Source: Macrothele yani
Lineage: Eukaryota; Arthropoda; Arachnida; Araneae; Macrothelidae
Length of the DNA: 64,000 nt
NCBI GenBank assembly: GCA_039090855.1
Contig: CM077011.1
Coordinates: 40,381,501 to 40,445,500, forward strand
Reading direction: 5' to 3'
A model generated the notes under the pieces. The model did no database searches and was not told the origin of the DNA. It was given only the letters and a program-made list of their open reading frames with translations. Below, in pieces: positions 20,150 through 32,000 of this stretch (positions are counted from its first letter, which is position 1; each line of letters begins with the position of its first letter). The position numbers were made by a program, and so were the translations under genes.

Positions 20150-20865
20150 TCTAAATGCAACAGAACTACAAGCCGGGAAACTCGTACGCTGTCTACCATT
20201 ATCCAGGGAGCATCGTGCAGCCAGTCATCAGTGGTGTATTTCTCACGTTGGCTGCTTTTAAAATCAATGGGCCAAGGTAAAGTTCGAAGATGAAAGCCTC
20301 TTTAGTCTCTCGTCGGTTTCAGAGGGCAATTGATATGGGAGGAAGGTCGACCTGCTGATGATGCTAGGAACAGATATACATGTAGGTCAGATATGGCGGT
20401 CGCGGCGTGGGGCCGTTATTGTGCCCAACGGACGTACCGAACTTCACGTGATGAGCCAAGGGACAATCGCCAGGCAGCGGTACTGCAGTGATGTGATAAT
20501 GCAACCACGTTCTTCTGTTCCGTGGGGGATATAGGCGAAGATTTCATGACGATAACGCAGGATTCACAGCATAGCAGATGTAGTATTTGTCTAGTGAGGA
20601 TATCCATCAGATGGAGTGCTTTGGTCGATGGCCAGAGCACTCCTCTGATCTGCGCGTATCAGTCCAATCGAACTTGCGTGGGACGCTATGGGGAGACGTG
20701 TTGCGCACAGACACCCCCGCGAAAGACCATTCCAGCGGTTTACAAGGCACTCCAGCAGCAACAGCAAAGTTCACCGCAAAGACTCCTAAGACACTTTGTG
20801 CTAAGCATGACATACTTGTGCCAAACACACATTGCGGTACGGGGTGGACATACCCCCTATTGAGG
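20150..20865 (+). pseudogene. Heavily decayed Tc1-like transposase remnant
   Basis: Seen: scattered blocks in changing frames follow the order of a Tc1 transposase. There is a linker block reading LPLSREHRAASHQWC near 20190-20240, a DESRFxxAID-like block near 20310, an RTELHVMSQGTIAGQRYCSD block near 20430-20495, and near 20630 WPEHSSDL followed by PIELAWDAMGR. The block with the second catalytic Asp is lost. Multiple frameshifts and stops separate the blocks. Inference: an old, dead copy; its ends are not defined. Confidence 0.65.
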
Positions 20866-21164
20866 ACTTCGCCTTGTAGTCTGTTTATTCAGTGCTGGTG
20901 GAATTTTCGTTATATTATTTTTATTCAGGTGTCACTAAACGACAGTGAGACTGTCTTCTTCGTAACATTTTGTTTCGACCCACAATAATATTACATATTA
21001 TTCATGATTTTCGGTATCATGCGTTTCATTTTACTGTTGTTATTACCTTCGACATGAATCACAGCAATAAAGCCGCTTCCGATTCTTACTGGTCAAAATA
21101 TTTCTCGTCCTTAATTTTTGGACAGCAGTGCATATGTTATACGTTCCAGGCGGGATACTTTTTT

Positions 21165-21255
21165 TATTTTGGTGTGTTCAAAGGCAACCATGAGTAACTC
21201 TTAGGGCTATTACGAGTCGTCGATCGCTAATTCGGGGTCACAGGGACACGAAATG
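21165..21255 (-). mobile_element. Fragment of the tRNA-derived SINE family, diverged
   Basis: The plus strand reads a diverged form of the SINE 3' half in reverse: AACCATGAGTAACTC, GGGCTATTACGAGTCG and CTAATTCGGGGTCACAGGGA, matching the order in the copy at 57989-58213. No tRNA head or poly-A remains. Confidence 0.6.
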
Positions 21256-21300
21256 AACGATGTAACCCCGTTCAGCTGCATGCATGAGCGTAGGAGTCAA

Positions 21301-21360
21301 TGGAAGCAAGTACTAAAAACTGAGGACTTGAATGTCGTTAGTTTTTATCTCTTGCTTCCG
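21301..21360. repeat. Imperfect hairpin
   Basis: GGAAGCAAG at about 21302 and CTTGCTTCC near 21351 are the outer parts of two arms of about 23 bp with a few mismatches, separated by about 14 nt. The inner parts include AAAAACT and AGTTTTT. No associated gene. Confidence 0.6.
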
Positions 21361-21589
21361 TTTATATAAAAAACAAAACTGTTAAAAGAAAAATACGTAC
21401 ACTAAGCTGATACCGTCAATAGCAATTGGAAAGATATTCGGTTGTATAAGGGCTGTATCAAAAGTAATGCAAAAATGGGCATAACTTTTTTAGCACATCT
21501 TTGTAAAAAGATCGTGCTTCTGTTGTTATCGGTTTGTCCGTCCGTTCGTCTGTACCCACGATATCTCAGCAACTATTTGTCCGATTTGA

Positions 21590-23110
21590 AAAATTCTTTT
21601 TGCATTGGGAAGCTTGAAGTATGCAAATGATGATCCTTTATTTCGTTTTTTTTTTACGATGTACAATTTCGCCGGTAGAGGGAGTAAATGCAGATGATGT
21701 CGAATTCAAAAATACGTTTTATTCCACATATTTGCTTCTAAACATCCGATCGAAAAAAATGTATATCTTTCAATTCCATTTATGTCGAAGAGTATTTTAG
21801 ATATAGTTACTTTTTCAAATTCTGCATAGATTTTCTGCTAGGGGGCGTAAAAGTAAATTACATTTCCCCCGATAACTCTTCTTCTAAAACACCGATTTGA
21901 AAACCATTTTCTTCAGCGGATACATCTCCTGATGGAAAATGTTTTGCATATAATTTCTAATTTTTGGTAAAGGATACTTTGGCCACCAGGGGGCATAAGT
22001 GTTAATTTTTGCTTCAGATGTGCTTGTCATAAAATCGTAGCTTCTAAAAAATCGATAAAAAAATTATTTCGTGAACTGATGCCACTCACATCGATAAACC
22101 TTTTCGGAATATTTTCGTCTTAAAATATTCCACAGTTTCTCCGCTAGGGGGCGTAGATGTACATCTTATTTTTGTCAATATCTCTACTTCTAGGAGTCCG
22201 TTTTGAAAAATTCCTTCTTTGTTGGATAGTGTTTTCCGTATGACATGTTTTTCATATAATTTCAAAATTTTCAAGTAATTCATAGATTATCCGCTTGGGG
22301 GCGTAGCGGTAAATTGCGTTTCGCCCTATATCTCTGCTTCTAAATCTCCGATTTGAAAAATTCTTTCTGCACCGGATACAGCTCCTGATGGGAAATCGTT
22401 CGCACATAATTTCGGATTTTTGTAAAAAAATAATTTGGCCACCAGGGGCGTAAATCTTAATTTCCGCTTCTGTTGTATTTGCAGCAAAATATGAGCTTTA
22501 AAATCTCGATTGAAAAAAACGTCGTTTGTTGACCGATACTACTCATGTCGACAAACATTTTAGGAAAATTTTCTTCTGGAAAAAATGCATGTTTTCTGCG
22601 CTAGGGGGCGTAGACGTATATATATATATATATTTTTTTGTCAATATCGCTATTTCTAATAGTACGATTTGAAAAATTGCTTCTTTGTTGAATAGTGTTT
22701 CCGATGCGAAATGTTTTTCCTATAAGTTCAAAATTTTCAAGTAAATCATACAATTTCCGCTAGGGGGCACAAAGGTAAATTGCCTTTTCTGTGTTATTTC
22801 TGCTCCTAAAGCTCTGATTTGAAAAATTCTTCCTCTATCGCATACAAGACCTGATGGAAAATATTTTTCACATAATTTCTAATGTTTGGTAAAGAATGGT
22901 TTAGCCACCAGGGGTCATAAGTGTTAATTTCTGCTTCTGAGGTATTTGTTGCAAAATCTGGGCTCCTGAAATTTCGACTAATTTTTTTTACTTGGATCGA
23001 TACCGCTCATATGGATAAACCTTTTGAGAATACTTTATTCCTAAAATAATGCATGGTTTTCCCACCAGGGGACGTAAAGTCACATCTTATTTTCGTCGAT
23101 ATCTCTGTTT
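21590..23110 (+). repeat. Higher-order array (about 456 bp = 3 x about 152 bp) of CTCF-like motifs
   Basis: Seen: motifs of the form CCGCTAGGGGGCG or CCACCAGGGGGCAT occur on the plus strand at about 21671 (degenerate), 21835, 21982, 22141, 22291, 22437, 22597, 22757, 22904 and 23061. The spacing cycles near 147, 159 and 150 bp. Three monomer types recur in order: A (motif followed by AAAGGTAAATT), B (CCACCAGG, followed by GTGTTAATTT) and C (motif followed by GTAGATGTACATC). Each monomer also carries CCGATTTGAAAAATTC-like sequence. Known: both motif forms match the CTCF core. No ORF. Binding and function are inference. Confidence 0.85.
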
Positions 23111-23308
23111 CTAAGAGTTCGTAAGCTCACGATTCCGTTTACAGCAATATCTGAGGGATTAAAAACCAGATTGAAAATCTTCTTTCTTTGGTCAGATCTA
23201 TTGTTTTCCGTACCGGTTCCATTGACTTTGAATAGCTTTGATAAATTTAATTTGCGTCAGAACGGATTCAAAAGACGTGGTTATTACACCCGAAAATTCG
23301 GTGTCAAC

Positions 23309-24049
23309 TTTCTTGTTATTAACTGACGGAGGTCGTTCTAATTGCACATGTTGGTAAAGTAACTCTTCGTCTATAGTAACACTTTTGCTTCATTGAAGAT
23401 TTGAATGAAAGAAGGCGGGAAGTCTAATCTGATCTGCTGGAAGAGTTTGAAGCCAATGAAGACACATTTTGTTTTCAATCTGGTGACAGGGGATGAAACG
23501 GCGTATATCTTTACGATCCGGTAACGAAGAATCAATTCATGTAATGGAGTAACACGTCTTCAGCAAGGTCTAAAAGTTTAAGAGCCAGCGATCAGCACAA
23601 AAAGTCATAGTGACTTTTTTGGGCGGATGACAGGGATGTCATTCACCTTGATTTTCTGGAACGTGGCCGTACCATGACCAGCGTGTGGTACATTGAGACA
23701 CTCAAGAAGCTTAGAGAAGTCATAAGGAGGAACAGACCGAACAAGAATCTGAAAAGAATCCACATTCACCATGCCAATGCGAGATCGTGCTCATCTTTGG
23801 CAACAAATCAGGTGATCAGCAAATTAGGCTGGTCGGTGGCCTCCATTCACCGCACAGCCCACATCTGGCGCCCTCAGAATTCAACCTGTTCGGTCCAATG
23901 AAGGACAGTCTCCGCGGACAAAAGTTTGTGACACAGACTAGGTGAAAGTGACTGAAAAGAAATGCGTACAACAGCCCACACATGAGTTTTTTCGAAGAGG
24001 ATTCGAGAGTTGTGCAATTTGAACGACCTCTGTCAGTTAATAAGAAAAT
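23309..24049 (+). mobile_element. Internally deleted mariner-like element with terminal inverted repeats
   Basis: Seen: TTATTAACTGACGGAGGTCG and the following AATTGCACA (23309-23347) are matched in inverse orientation by GTGCAATTTGAACGACCTCT and following bases (24012-24049). Between them lie mariner transposase blocks: GDET near 23490, VTFFWADDRDVIHLDFLERG near 23610-23670, WYIETLKKLREVIRRNRPNK near 23685 and IHHANARSC near 23770, then a GPMKDSLRGQKF block near 23900. The second Asp of the usual HDNARPH motif is Ala. The total of about 740 bp is too short for a complete element of about 1.3 kb, so the N-terminal half is deleted. Confidence 0.8.
23430..24010 (+). pseudogene. mariner transposase C-terminal remnant
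   Basis: The longest open piece is 23674-23901 (75 codons) and covers the region from the ERGRTxxSxYYxxTLxxLR block to just before the C-terminal FGPMKD block, which lies in another frame. The catalytic motif reads HHANAR where HHDNAR is expected, so the active site is destroyed. Several frameshifts occur, and the N-terminal HTH region is not seen between the terminal repeats. Confidence 0.75.
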
Positions 24050-24479
24050 TATGCCCACATCTGCCTTTCTTTCGTTACGACCCCCCTCGTGCGTAACCCT
24101 TATACGTTTACAACTTCGTTAAGACGCGAGCCGAAGTATGAATCCCAAATTGGTATACAATATAGCGCTACACATGCGATTTTCTTGACAGTGGCGTCAG
24201 AGTGATCGCGAGGTAAAGGCAATATTCTTTCTTCGTGATTACAACAGAAAGAGGTAAACATGAATTCTTATCTTCATGCGAAATACTTCTCGATATGTTA
24301 CGAAGATGTTTTAGGATGTAGTAAGGACTGCATAAGGAGATTGATGGCAGCTTGTTCGGTAGTTTTTGCGTGTAATATGCAGAGCGGGTATAGAGCTGCC
24401 GATATTACTCTGAACCGTGAAGTCATCCAGTGTAATGTACTGAACTGCAAAGGTACTCGTCAGTAAGCCACGGTTATCT
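24050..24479. other. No gene seen
   Basis: Unique-looking non-coding sequence between the mariner remnant and a minus-strand Tc1 remnant. A 68-codon frame at 24260-24466 has no recognisable motif. Confidence 0.5.
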
Positions 24480-25150
24480 CTGTTCTTGACCAAGTGGCAT
24501 CTACGGAAATGGAGGCCAAAGTTCATCAAGAATTGCTGACGAACGGTCGTATCGATGCATTCTCGTTTAAACGTATCCCAGAGATTTTATATGGATGATA
24601 AATCCGGCAATCTAGCCAGTTACGGCAGGAGTGGAACGCTCTTATCCCTTAAGAAGGCACGAGTTGTCGCATTATCCTGCTGAAATATGGCCCAGGGGAC
24701 GTCCTGCAGGTAAGTAAGAGAAACCGGCCGAAGAATGTCATTGACGTAACAGGCACTGGTTATGAAGGTACGGACTCTCAAGGGAAGTGATCTGCTATCG
24801 TACACAATAGCACCCCAGGCAAAAGGTGTGGTATGCCTGGTGTGAATACACTTTTCCCGATGCATCTCCCCTATCGTCGGTGGACAACGATACGGCAATA
24901 CTTTTTTCTAAATAGAAGAGCGTTTCATCCCAAAGCACTAACGACTAGGTGACGGTTGTCCTTAAGCGTCTCTGCACGACTTCCAGAACCTTCTCTTTGT
25001 GTCCTATGCCCTTCTTCGTACAATTACCTGCACACTCTTGCTTCGACGGATACACTGTGCTCCATAAGACCGGAAATCTACCAAATGGAAGCGCTATACT
25101 CTCTCATGCCGATAATGCTTCTTCTGTCGAACTCGCTGATGTGACTGTCT
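24480..25150 (-). pseudogene. Decayed Tc1-like transposase remnant
   Basis: Seen on the minus strand: a 92-codon open piece (24620-24898) with FAWGAIVYDSRSLPLRVRTF, a YVNDILRPVSLTYLQ block and the second catalytic motif IFQQDNATT. Downstream at about 24540-24610 NLWDTFKRECI and a basic tail follow in another frame. Upstream (24900-25150) VLWDETLFYLE matches the first catalytic block. Known order for Tc1-type transposases. Several frame changes make it non-functional. It abuts the candidate left end of the large Tc1 element at 25188. Confidence 0.65.
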
Positions 25151-25423
25151 GACATAACGACGAAGGTATCCTTACCCACAGCTGACCTACAAGACATAAT
25201 AATGTGAACATCGCGTTCAGAGGAACGTGACTTATAATGCAGTTGCGTTCGTCGCAATACGCAAAGGTATCCACAACTTTTTTGGTTGTAATGGCTTTGT
25301 TCAGAACTTCAAGCTCCTGTTCAAGTGCATTTAAAAGTGTCTCTTTGCAAAATGTCTATCAAGGTGTCGACGAAATGAGCGACTTGACGGACTTCCAAAG
25401 TGCGCTAATTGTTGGCAGCCGGT

Positions 25424-25460
25424 ACTGTTGTCAGGGAGTTAGTAACTCCCTGACAACAGT
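25424..25460. repeat. Perfect 37-bp palindrome (18-bp arms, 1-nt centre)
   Basis: Left arm ACTGTTGTCAGGGAGTTA (25424-25441), centre G, right arm TAACTCCCTGACAACAGT (25443-25460). It lies inside the transposase N-terminal coding region, where this copy is about four codons longer than usual for the family. A template-switch inverted duplication is a simple explanation. Confidence 0.95.
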
Positions 25461-25560
25461 GCACAGAGTAGTGGGGGTATCGAGAGCTATTTTGTCTAGA
25501 GGGACGTGCCTGCCCCGCAGGACGCACACGAGATAAAGGCAAATAGCAGCGAGAACATAC

Positions 25561-25635
25561 GTCTGCGTAGCTCAGTTGGTAGAGCGACTTCTTATTCCGG
25601 AATAAAGGGACTCGGGTTGGATGCCAGGCGCGGAC
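25561..25635 (+). other. tRNA-like sequence in left terminal repeat of copy I
   Basis: The acceptor arms GTCTGCG and CGCGGAC can pair. The D arm is AGCTCAGTTGGTAGAGC and box B is degenerate (GGGTTGGATGCC). The anticodon region holds the palindrome TTATTCCGGAATAA, so no clean seven-base anticodon loop forms. It is best read as a tRNA-derived pol III promoter, not a functional tRNA gene. Confidence 0.65.
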
Positions 25636-25986
25636 AAAAAAGACGGAGATATTTACTTCGTTATAGTTGCGCCCGAACTTCAAGAATGACTTGGCAGTTA
25701 AAATTCTAGCAATAGTGTGATGTTCTTTCCACATCGCGAGACAGGAAAAATAAGAGAATCCTTTCTTCAGCGCTTCGAAAAAAATGTGCGTGATGTTACG
25801 TTCCACACACCAAATTGACTGGGATTTCTCAAATGTACGTTCTTCAGCAGATGACTGCCCGCAGCGATACATGGTCTCGGCTGACCCGTGGGCTATGTCC
25901 CCGGCACTCTTTCGGGTGGTTGAAGATGTGACGTGCCTGCCTCGCAGGACGCATACGAAATAAAGTCAGATAGAAGCGAGAAGATA

Positions 25987-26058
25987 CGTATACGTAGTTC
26001 AGTTGGTAGAGCGACTTATACCGGAATAAGGGTACTCGGGTTCGATGCATGGCGTGGA
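25987..26058 (+). other. tRNA-like sequence in right terminal repeat of copy I
   Basis: Box A-like AGTTCAGTTGGTAGAGC and box B GGGTTCGATGC, with the middle reading TTATACCGGAATAAGG. It is the counterpart of the left copy, with independent substitutions. Confidence 0.65.
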
Positions 26059-29000
26059 CAAAAATGACGGAGATATTTACCACGTTATACTAACGTCATG
26101 ACAGCATACCGGGTTCATGGTAAAACTTCGTCGGCGAAACACAGGAGCGGCTGGAAAACACGACCCTCACTGATAGAGACAAGAGAGCATTAACGAGGAT
26201 TGTTACCCGTAATAAGAAGACCACGACGCCGAAGACTAGTGTGGAGCTAAATATGAATCTCCGGACCCCAGAATTAAACAAATAGCGTGCAAGAAACTGA
26301 ATAAACAGAGCTGCTATTGCGCATCCTCTGGTGACACGACGGAGTGCACAACGGCGACGGCCGAGGTGCCCGGAGCATACAACCTGGACTGCCGATGCAC
26401 GGAAGCGTGTAATGTAGTCGAATGAATTCACATTCACACTATTCTGTACCGCGGGACGTGTTTACCTGTGGATAATACCGTCAGAGACGTACAACCCTGA
26501 CCATCTGCTCCCAACAGTGCCCTGGTTGTGGTTCTGTCATGTTCTGTGTGGTCACATCGTGGTTTTCAGCAGTCCCCTGATCACCTTGAAAGGACAGATG
26601 CCTGGCAGGGCGTATTAAACCATTTTAGCCGAGGAAGTCTATCCAATGGCTCAGGCATTGTTTCCTGCAGGGTATGCCATCTATCAAGATGATCCCCTGA
26701 TCACCTTAAAAGGACGGATGACTGGCAGGGCGTATGAAACCATTTTGGCCGACCAAGTCCATCCAATGGCTCAGGCATTGTTTCCTGCAGGGTATGTCAT
26801 CTATCAATATGATCCCCTGATCACCTTAAAAGGACGGATGACTGGCAGGGCGTATGAAACTATTTTGGCCGACCAAGTCCATCCAATGGCTCATGCATTG
26901 TTTCCTGCAGGGGAGGCAATCTATCAAGATGATCCCCTGATCACCTTGAAAGGACGGATGACCGACAGGGCGTATGAAACCATTTTGGCCGACCAAGTCC
27001 ATCCAATGGCTCAGGCATTGTTTCCTGCAGGGGAGGCCATCCATCAAGATGATCCCCTGATCACCTTGAAAGGACGGATGACCGGCAGGGCGTATGAAAC
27101 CATTTTGGCCGACCAAGTCCATCCAATGGCTCAGGCATTGTTTCCTGCAGGGAATGCCATCTATAAAGATGATCCCCTGATCACCTTGAAAGGACGGATG
27201 CCTGGCAGGGCGTATGAAACCATTTTGGCCGACCAAGTCCATCCAATGGCTTAGGCATTGTTTCCTGCAGGGGATACCATCTATCAAGATGATCCCCTGA
27301 TCACCTTGACAGGACGGATGACTGGCAGGGCGTATGAAACCATTTTGGCAGACCAAGTCCATCCAATGGCTCAGGCATTGTTTCCTGCGGGGTATGCCAT
27401 CTATCAATATGATCCCCTGATCACCTTGAAAGGACGGATAACCGGCAGGGCGTACGAAACCATTTTGGCCGACCAAGTCCATCCAATGGCTCAGGCATTG
27501 TTTCCTACAGGGAATGAAATCTATCAAGATGATCCCCTGATCACCTTGAAAGGACGGATGCCTGGCAGGGCGTATGAAACCATTTTGGCAGACCAAGTCC
27601 ATCCAATGGCTTAGGCATTGTTTCCTGCAGGGGATACCATCTATCAAGATGATCCCCTGATCACCTTGAAAGGACGGATGACTGGCAGGGCGTATGAAAC
27701 CATTTTGGCAGACCAAGTGCATCCAATGGCTCAGGCATTGTTTCCTACAGGGTATGCCATCTATCAATATGATCCCCTGATCACCAAAAAAGGACGGATG
27801 ACACACATGGCGTATGAAACCATTTTGGCCGACCAAGTCCATCCAATGGCTCATGCATTGTTTCCTGCATAGGAGGCCATCTATCAAGATGATCCCCTGA
27901 TCACCTTGAAAGGTCGGATGACCGACAGGGCGTATGAAACCATTTTGGCCGACCAAGTCCATCCAATGGCTGAGGCATTGTTTCCTGCAGGGGAGGTCAT
28001 CTATCAAGATGATCCCCTGATCACCTTGAAAAGACGGATGATCGGCAGGGCGTATGAAACCATTTTGGCCGACCAAGTCCATCCAATGGCTGAGGCATTG
28101 TTTCCTGCAGGGGATGCCATCTATCAAGATCACCTTGAAAGGACGGATGCCTGGCAGGGCGTATGAAACCATTTTGGCCGACCAAGTCCATCCAATGGCT
28201 CAGGCATTGTTTCCTGCAGGGAATGCCATCTATCAAGATGATCCCCTGATCACCTTGAAAGGACGGATGACCGACAGGGCGTATGAAACCATTTTGGCCG
28301 ACCAAGTCCATCCAATGGCTCAGGCATTGTTTCCTGCAGGGGATGCCATCTATCAAGATGATCCCCTGATCACCTTGAAAAGACGGATGATCGGCAGGGC
28401 GTATGAAACCATTTTGGCCGACCAAGTCAATCCAATGGCTCAGGCATTGTTTCCTGCAGGGGATACCATCTATCAAGATGATCCCCTGATCACCTTGAAA
28501 GGACGGATGACCGACAGGGCGTATGAAACCATTTTGGCCGACCAAGTCCATCCAATGGCTCAGGCATTGTTTCCTGCAGGGGAGGCCATCTATCAAGATG
28601 ATCCCCTGATCACCTTGAAAGGACGGATGACCGGCAGGGCGTATGAAACCATTTTGGCCGACCAAGTCCATCCAATGGCTCAGGCATTGTTTCCTGCAGG
28701 GAATGCCATCTATAAAGATGATCCCCTGATCACCTTGAAAGGACGGATGCCTGGCACGGCGTATGATACCATTTTGTCCGACCAAGTCCATCCAATGGCT
28801 TAGGCATTGTTTCCTGCAGGGGATACCATCTATCAAGATGATCCCCTGATCACCTTGAAAGGACGGATGACTGGCAGGGCGTATGAAACCATTTTGGCAG
28901 ACCAAGTCCATCCAATGGCTCAGGCATTGTTTCCTGCGGGGTATGCCATCTATCAATATGATCCCCTGATCACCTTAAAAGGACGGATGACCGGCAGGGC

Positions 29001-32000
29001 GTATGAAACCATTTTGGCCGACCAAGTCCATCCAATGGCTCAGGCATTGTTTCCTGCAGGTGAGGCCATCTATCAAGATGATCCCCTGATCACCTTGAAA
29101 GGACGGATAACCGGCAGGGCGTACGAAACCATTTTGGCCGACCAAGTCCATCCAATGGCTCAGGCATTGTTTCCTACAGGGAATGCCATCTATCAAGATG
29201 ATCCCCTGATCACCTTGAAAGGACGGATGCCTGGCAGGGCGTATGAAACCATTTTGGCCGACCAAGTCCATCCAATGGCTTAGGCATTGTTTCCTGCAGG
29301 GGATACCATCTATCAAGATGATCCCCTGATCACCTTGAAAGGACGGATGACTGGCAGGGCGTATGAAACCATTTTGGCAGACCAAGTCCATCCAATGGCT
29401 CAGGCATTGTTTCCTACAGGGTATGCCATCTATCAATATGATCCCCTGATCACCAAAAAAGGACGGATGACGGACATGGCGTATGAAACCATTTTGGCCG
29501 ACCAAGTCCATCCAATGGCTCATGCATTGTTTCCTGCATAGGAGGCCATCTATCAAGATGATCCCCTGATCACCTTGAAAGGTCGGATGACCGACAGGGC
29601 GTATGAAACCATTTTGGCCGACCAAGTCCATCCAATGGCTGAGGCATTGTTTCCTGCAGGGGAGGCCATCTATCAAGATCACCTTAAAAAGACGGATGCC
29701 TGGCAGGGCGTATGAAACCATTTTGGCCGACCAAGTCCATCCAATGGCTCAGGCATTGTTTCCTGCAGGGGATGCCATCTATAAAGATGATCCCCTGATC
29801 ACCTTGAAAGGACGGATGACCGACAGGGCGTATAAAACCATTTTGGCCGACCAAGTCCATCCAATGGCTCAGGCATTGTTACCTGCAGGGGATGCCATCT
29901 ATCAAGATGATCCCCTGATCACCTTGAAAGGACTAATGACCGAAAGGGCGTATGAAACCATTTTGGCCGACCAAGTCCATCCAATGGCTCAGGCATTGTT
30001 TCCTGCAGGGAGGCCATCTATCAAGATGATCCCCTGATCACCTTGAAAGGACGGATGACCGGCAGGGCGTATGAAACCATTTTGGCCGACCAAGTCAATC
30101 CAATGGCTCAGGCATTGTTTCCTGCAGGGGATGCCATCTATCAAGATGATCCCCTGATCACCTTGAAAGGACTAATGACCGAAAGGGCGTATGAAACCAT
30201 TTTGGCCGACCAAGTCCATCCAATGGCTCAGGCATTGTTTCCTGCAGGGGAAGGCCATCTATCAAGATGATCCCCTGATCACCTTGAAAGGACGGATGAC
30301 CGGCAGGGCGTATGAAACCATTTTGGCCGACCAAGTCAATCCAATGGCTCAGGCATTGTTTCCTGCAGGGGATACCATCTATCAATATGATCCCCTGATC
30401 ACCTTAAAAGGACGGATGACTGGCAGGGCGTATGAAACCATTTTGGCCGACCAAGTCCATCCAATGGCTCAGGCATTGTTTCCTGCAGGGGAGGCCGTCT
30501 ATCAAGATGATCCCCTGATCACCTTGAAAGGACGGATAACCGGCAGGGCGTACGAAACCATTTTGGCCGACCAAGTCCATCCAATGGCTCAGGCATTGTT
30601 TCCTGCAGGGAATGCCATCTATCAAGATGATCCCCTGATCACCTTGAAAGGACGGATGCCTGGCAGGGCGTAAGAAACCATTTTGGCCGACCAAGTCCAT
30701 CCAATGGCTTAGGCATTGTTTCCTGCAGGGGATACCATCTATCAAGATGATCCCCTGATCACCTTGAAAGGGCGGATGACTGGCAGGGCGTATGAAACCA
30801 TTTTGGCCGACCAAGTCCATCCAATGGCTCAGGCATTGTTTCCTACAGGGTATGCCATCTATCAATATGATCCCCTGATCACCAAAAAAAGGACGGATGA
30901 CTGGCATGGCGTATGAAACCATTTTGGCCGACCAAGTCCATCCAATGGCTCATGCACTGTTTCCTGCAGGGGAGGCCATCTATCAAGATGATCCCCTGAT
31001 CACCTTGAAAGGTCGGATGACCGACAGGGCGTATGAAACCATTTTGGCCGACCAAGTCCATCCAATGGCTCAGGCATTGTTTCCTGCAGGGAAGGCCATC
31101 TATCAAAATGATCCCCTGATCACCTTGAAAGGACGGATGATCGGCAGGGCGTATGAAACCATTTTGGCCGACCAAGTCCATCCAATGGCTCACGCATTGT
31201 TTCCTGCAGGGGATGCCATCTATCAAGATGATCCCCTGATCACCTTGAAAGGACGGATGCCTGGCAGGGCGTATGAAACCATTTTGGCCGACCAAGTCCA
31301 TCCAATGGCTCAGGCATTGTTTCCTGCAGGGGATGCCATCTATCAAGATGATCCCCTGATCACCTTGAAAGGACGGATGACCGACAGGGCGTATGAAACC
31401 ATTTTGGCCGACCAAGTCCATCCAATGGCTCAGGCATTGTTTCCTGCAGGGGATGCCATCTATCAAGATGATCCCCTGATCACCTTGAAAGGACTAATGA
31501 CCGAAAGGGCGTAGGAAACCATTTTGGCCGACCAAGTCCATCCAATGGCTCAGGCATTGTTTCCTGCAGGGGAGGCCATCTATCAAGATGATCCCCTGAT
31601 CACCTTGAAAGGACGGATGACCGGCAGGGCGTATGAAACCATTTTGGCCGACCAAGTCAATCCAATGGCTCAGGCATTTTTTCCTGCAGGGGAGGCCATC
31701 TATTAAGATGATCCCCTGATCACCTTGAAAGGACGGATGACGGGCAGGGCGTATGAAACCATTTTGACTGACCAAGTCCATCCAATGGCTCAGGCATTGT
31801 TTCCTGCAGGGGATGTCATCTATCAAGATGATCCCCTGATCACCTTAAAAGGACGGATTCCTGGTAGGGCGTATGAAACCATTTTGGCCGACCAAGTCCA
31901 TCCAATGGCTCAGGCATTGTTTCCTGCAGGGGATGCCATCTATCAAGATCACCTTGAAAGGACGGATGCCTGGCAGGGCGTATGAAACCATTTTGGCCAA

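Larger units (their letters stand above)
25503..26090 (+). mobile_element. Small element with tRNA-like sequences in terminal direct repeats, copy I
   Basis: Seen: two direct repeats of about 160 bp (25503-25665 and 25930-26090) flank a unique body of about 265 bp. Each repeat begins GACGTGCCTGC and CGCAGGACGC, continues with GAAATAAAG or GAGATAAAG, then a tRNA-like sequence and TGACGGAGATATTTAC. A second locus (62671-63235) has the same architecture and body. The host is a Tc1 transposase reading frame, so the insertion boundaries are defined at about 25498 and 26096; any target duplication is short (a CTAG/CTAA match at most). It could be a miniature terminal-repeat retrotransposon or a dimeric SINE. 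No ORF. Confidence 0.7.
25375..26573 (+). pseudogene. Tc1-like transposase, N-terminal part (interrupted)
   Basis: Seen: ATG 25375 opens MSDLTDFQSALIVGSRYCC and continues to VVGVSRAILS at about 25497. The 0.6-kb tRNA-bearing insertion follows. Coding resumes at 26097 with VMTAYRVHGKTSSAKHRSG, then in another frame LTDRDKRALTRIVTRNKKTT, the second HTH region, the linker (SAQRRRPRCPEHTTW) and the first catalytic block, reading VM-stop-SNEFTFTLF where IWSDESSFTLF is usual. So Trp is a stop and the catalytic Asp is Asn. GCGSVMFCVVTSWFSA leads directly into the first satellite unit. Multiple lesions make it non-functional. Confidence 0.85.

Noticed and set aside
25561..25635. Functional tRNA gene
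   Set aside because: The acceptor and D arm are plausible, but the anticodon region is a palindrome without a normal seven-base loop and the T arm is degenerate.
26826..28172. 448-codon minus-strand protein in the satellite
   Set aside because: It is the antisense reading of the transposase-derived unit; its openness follows from the repeated unit having no stop in that frame.
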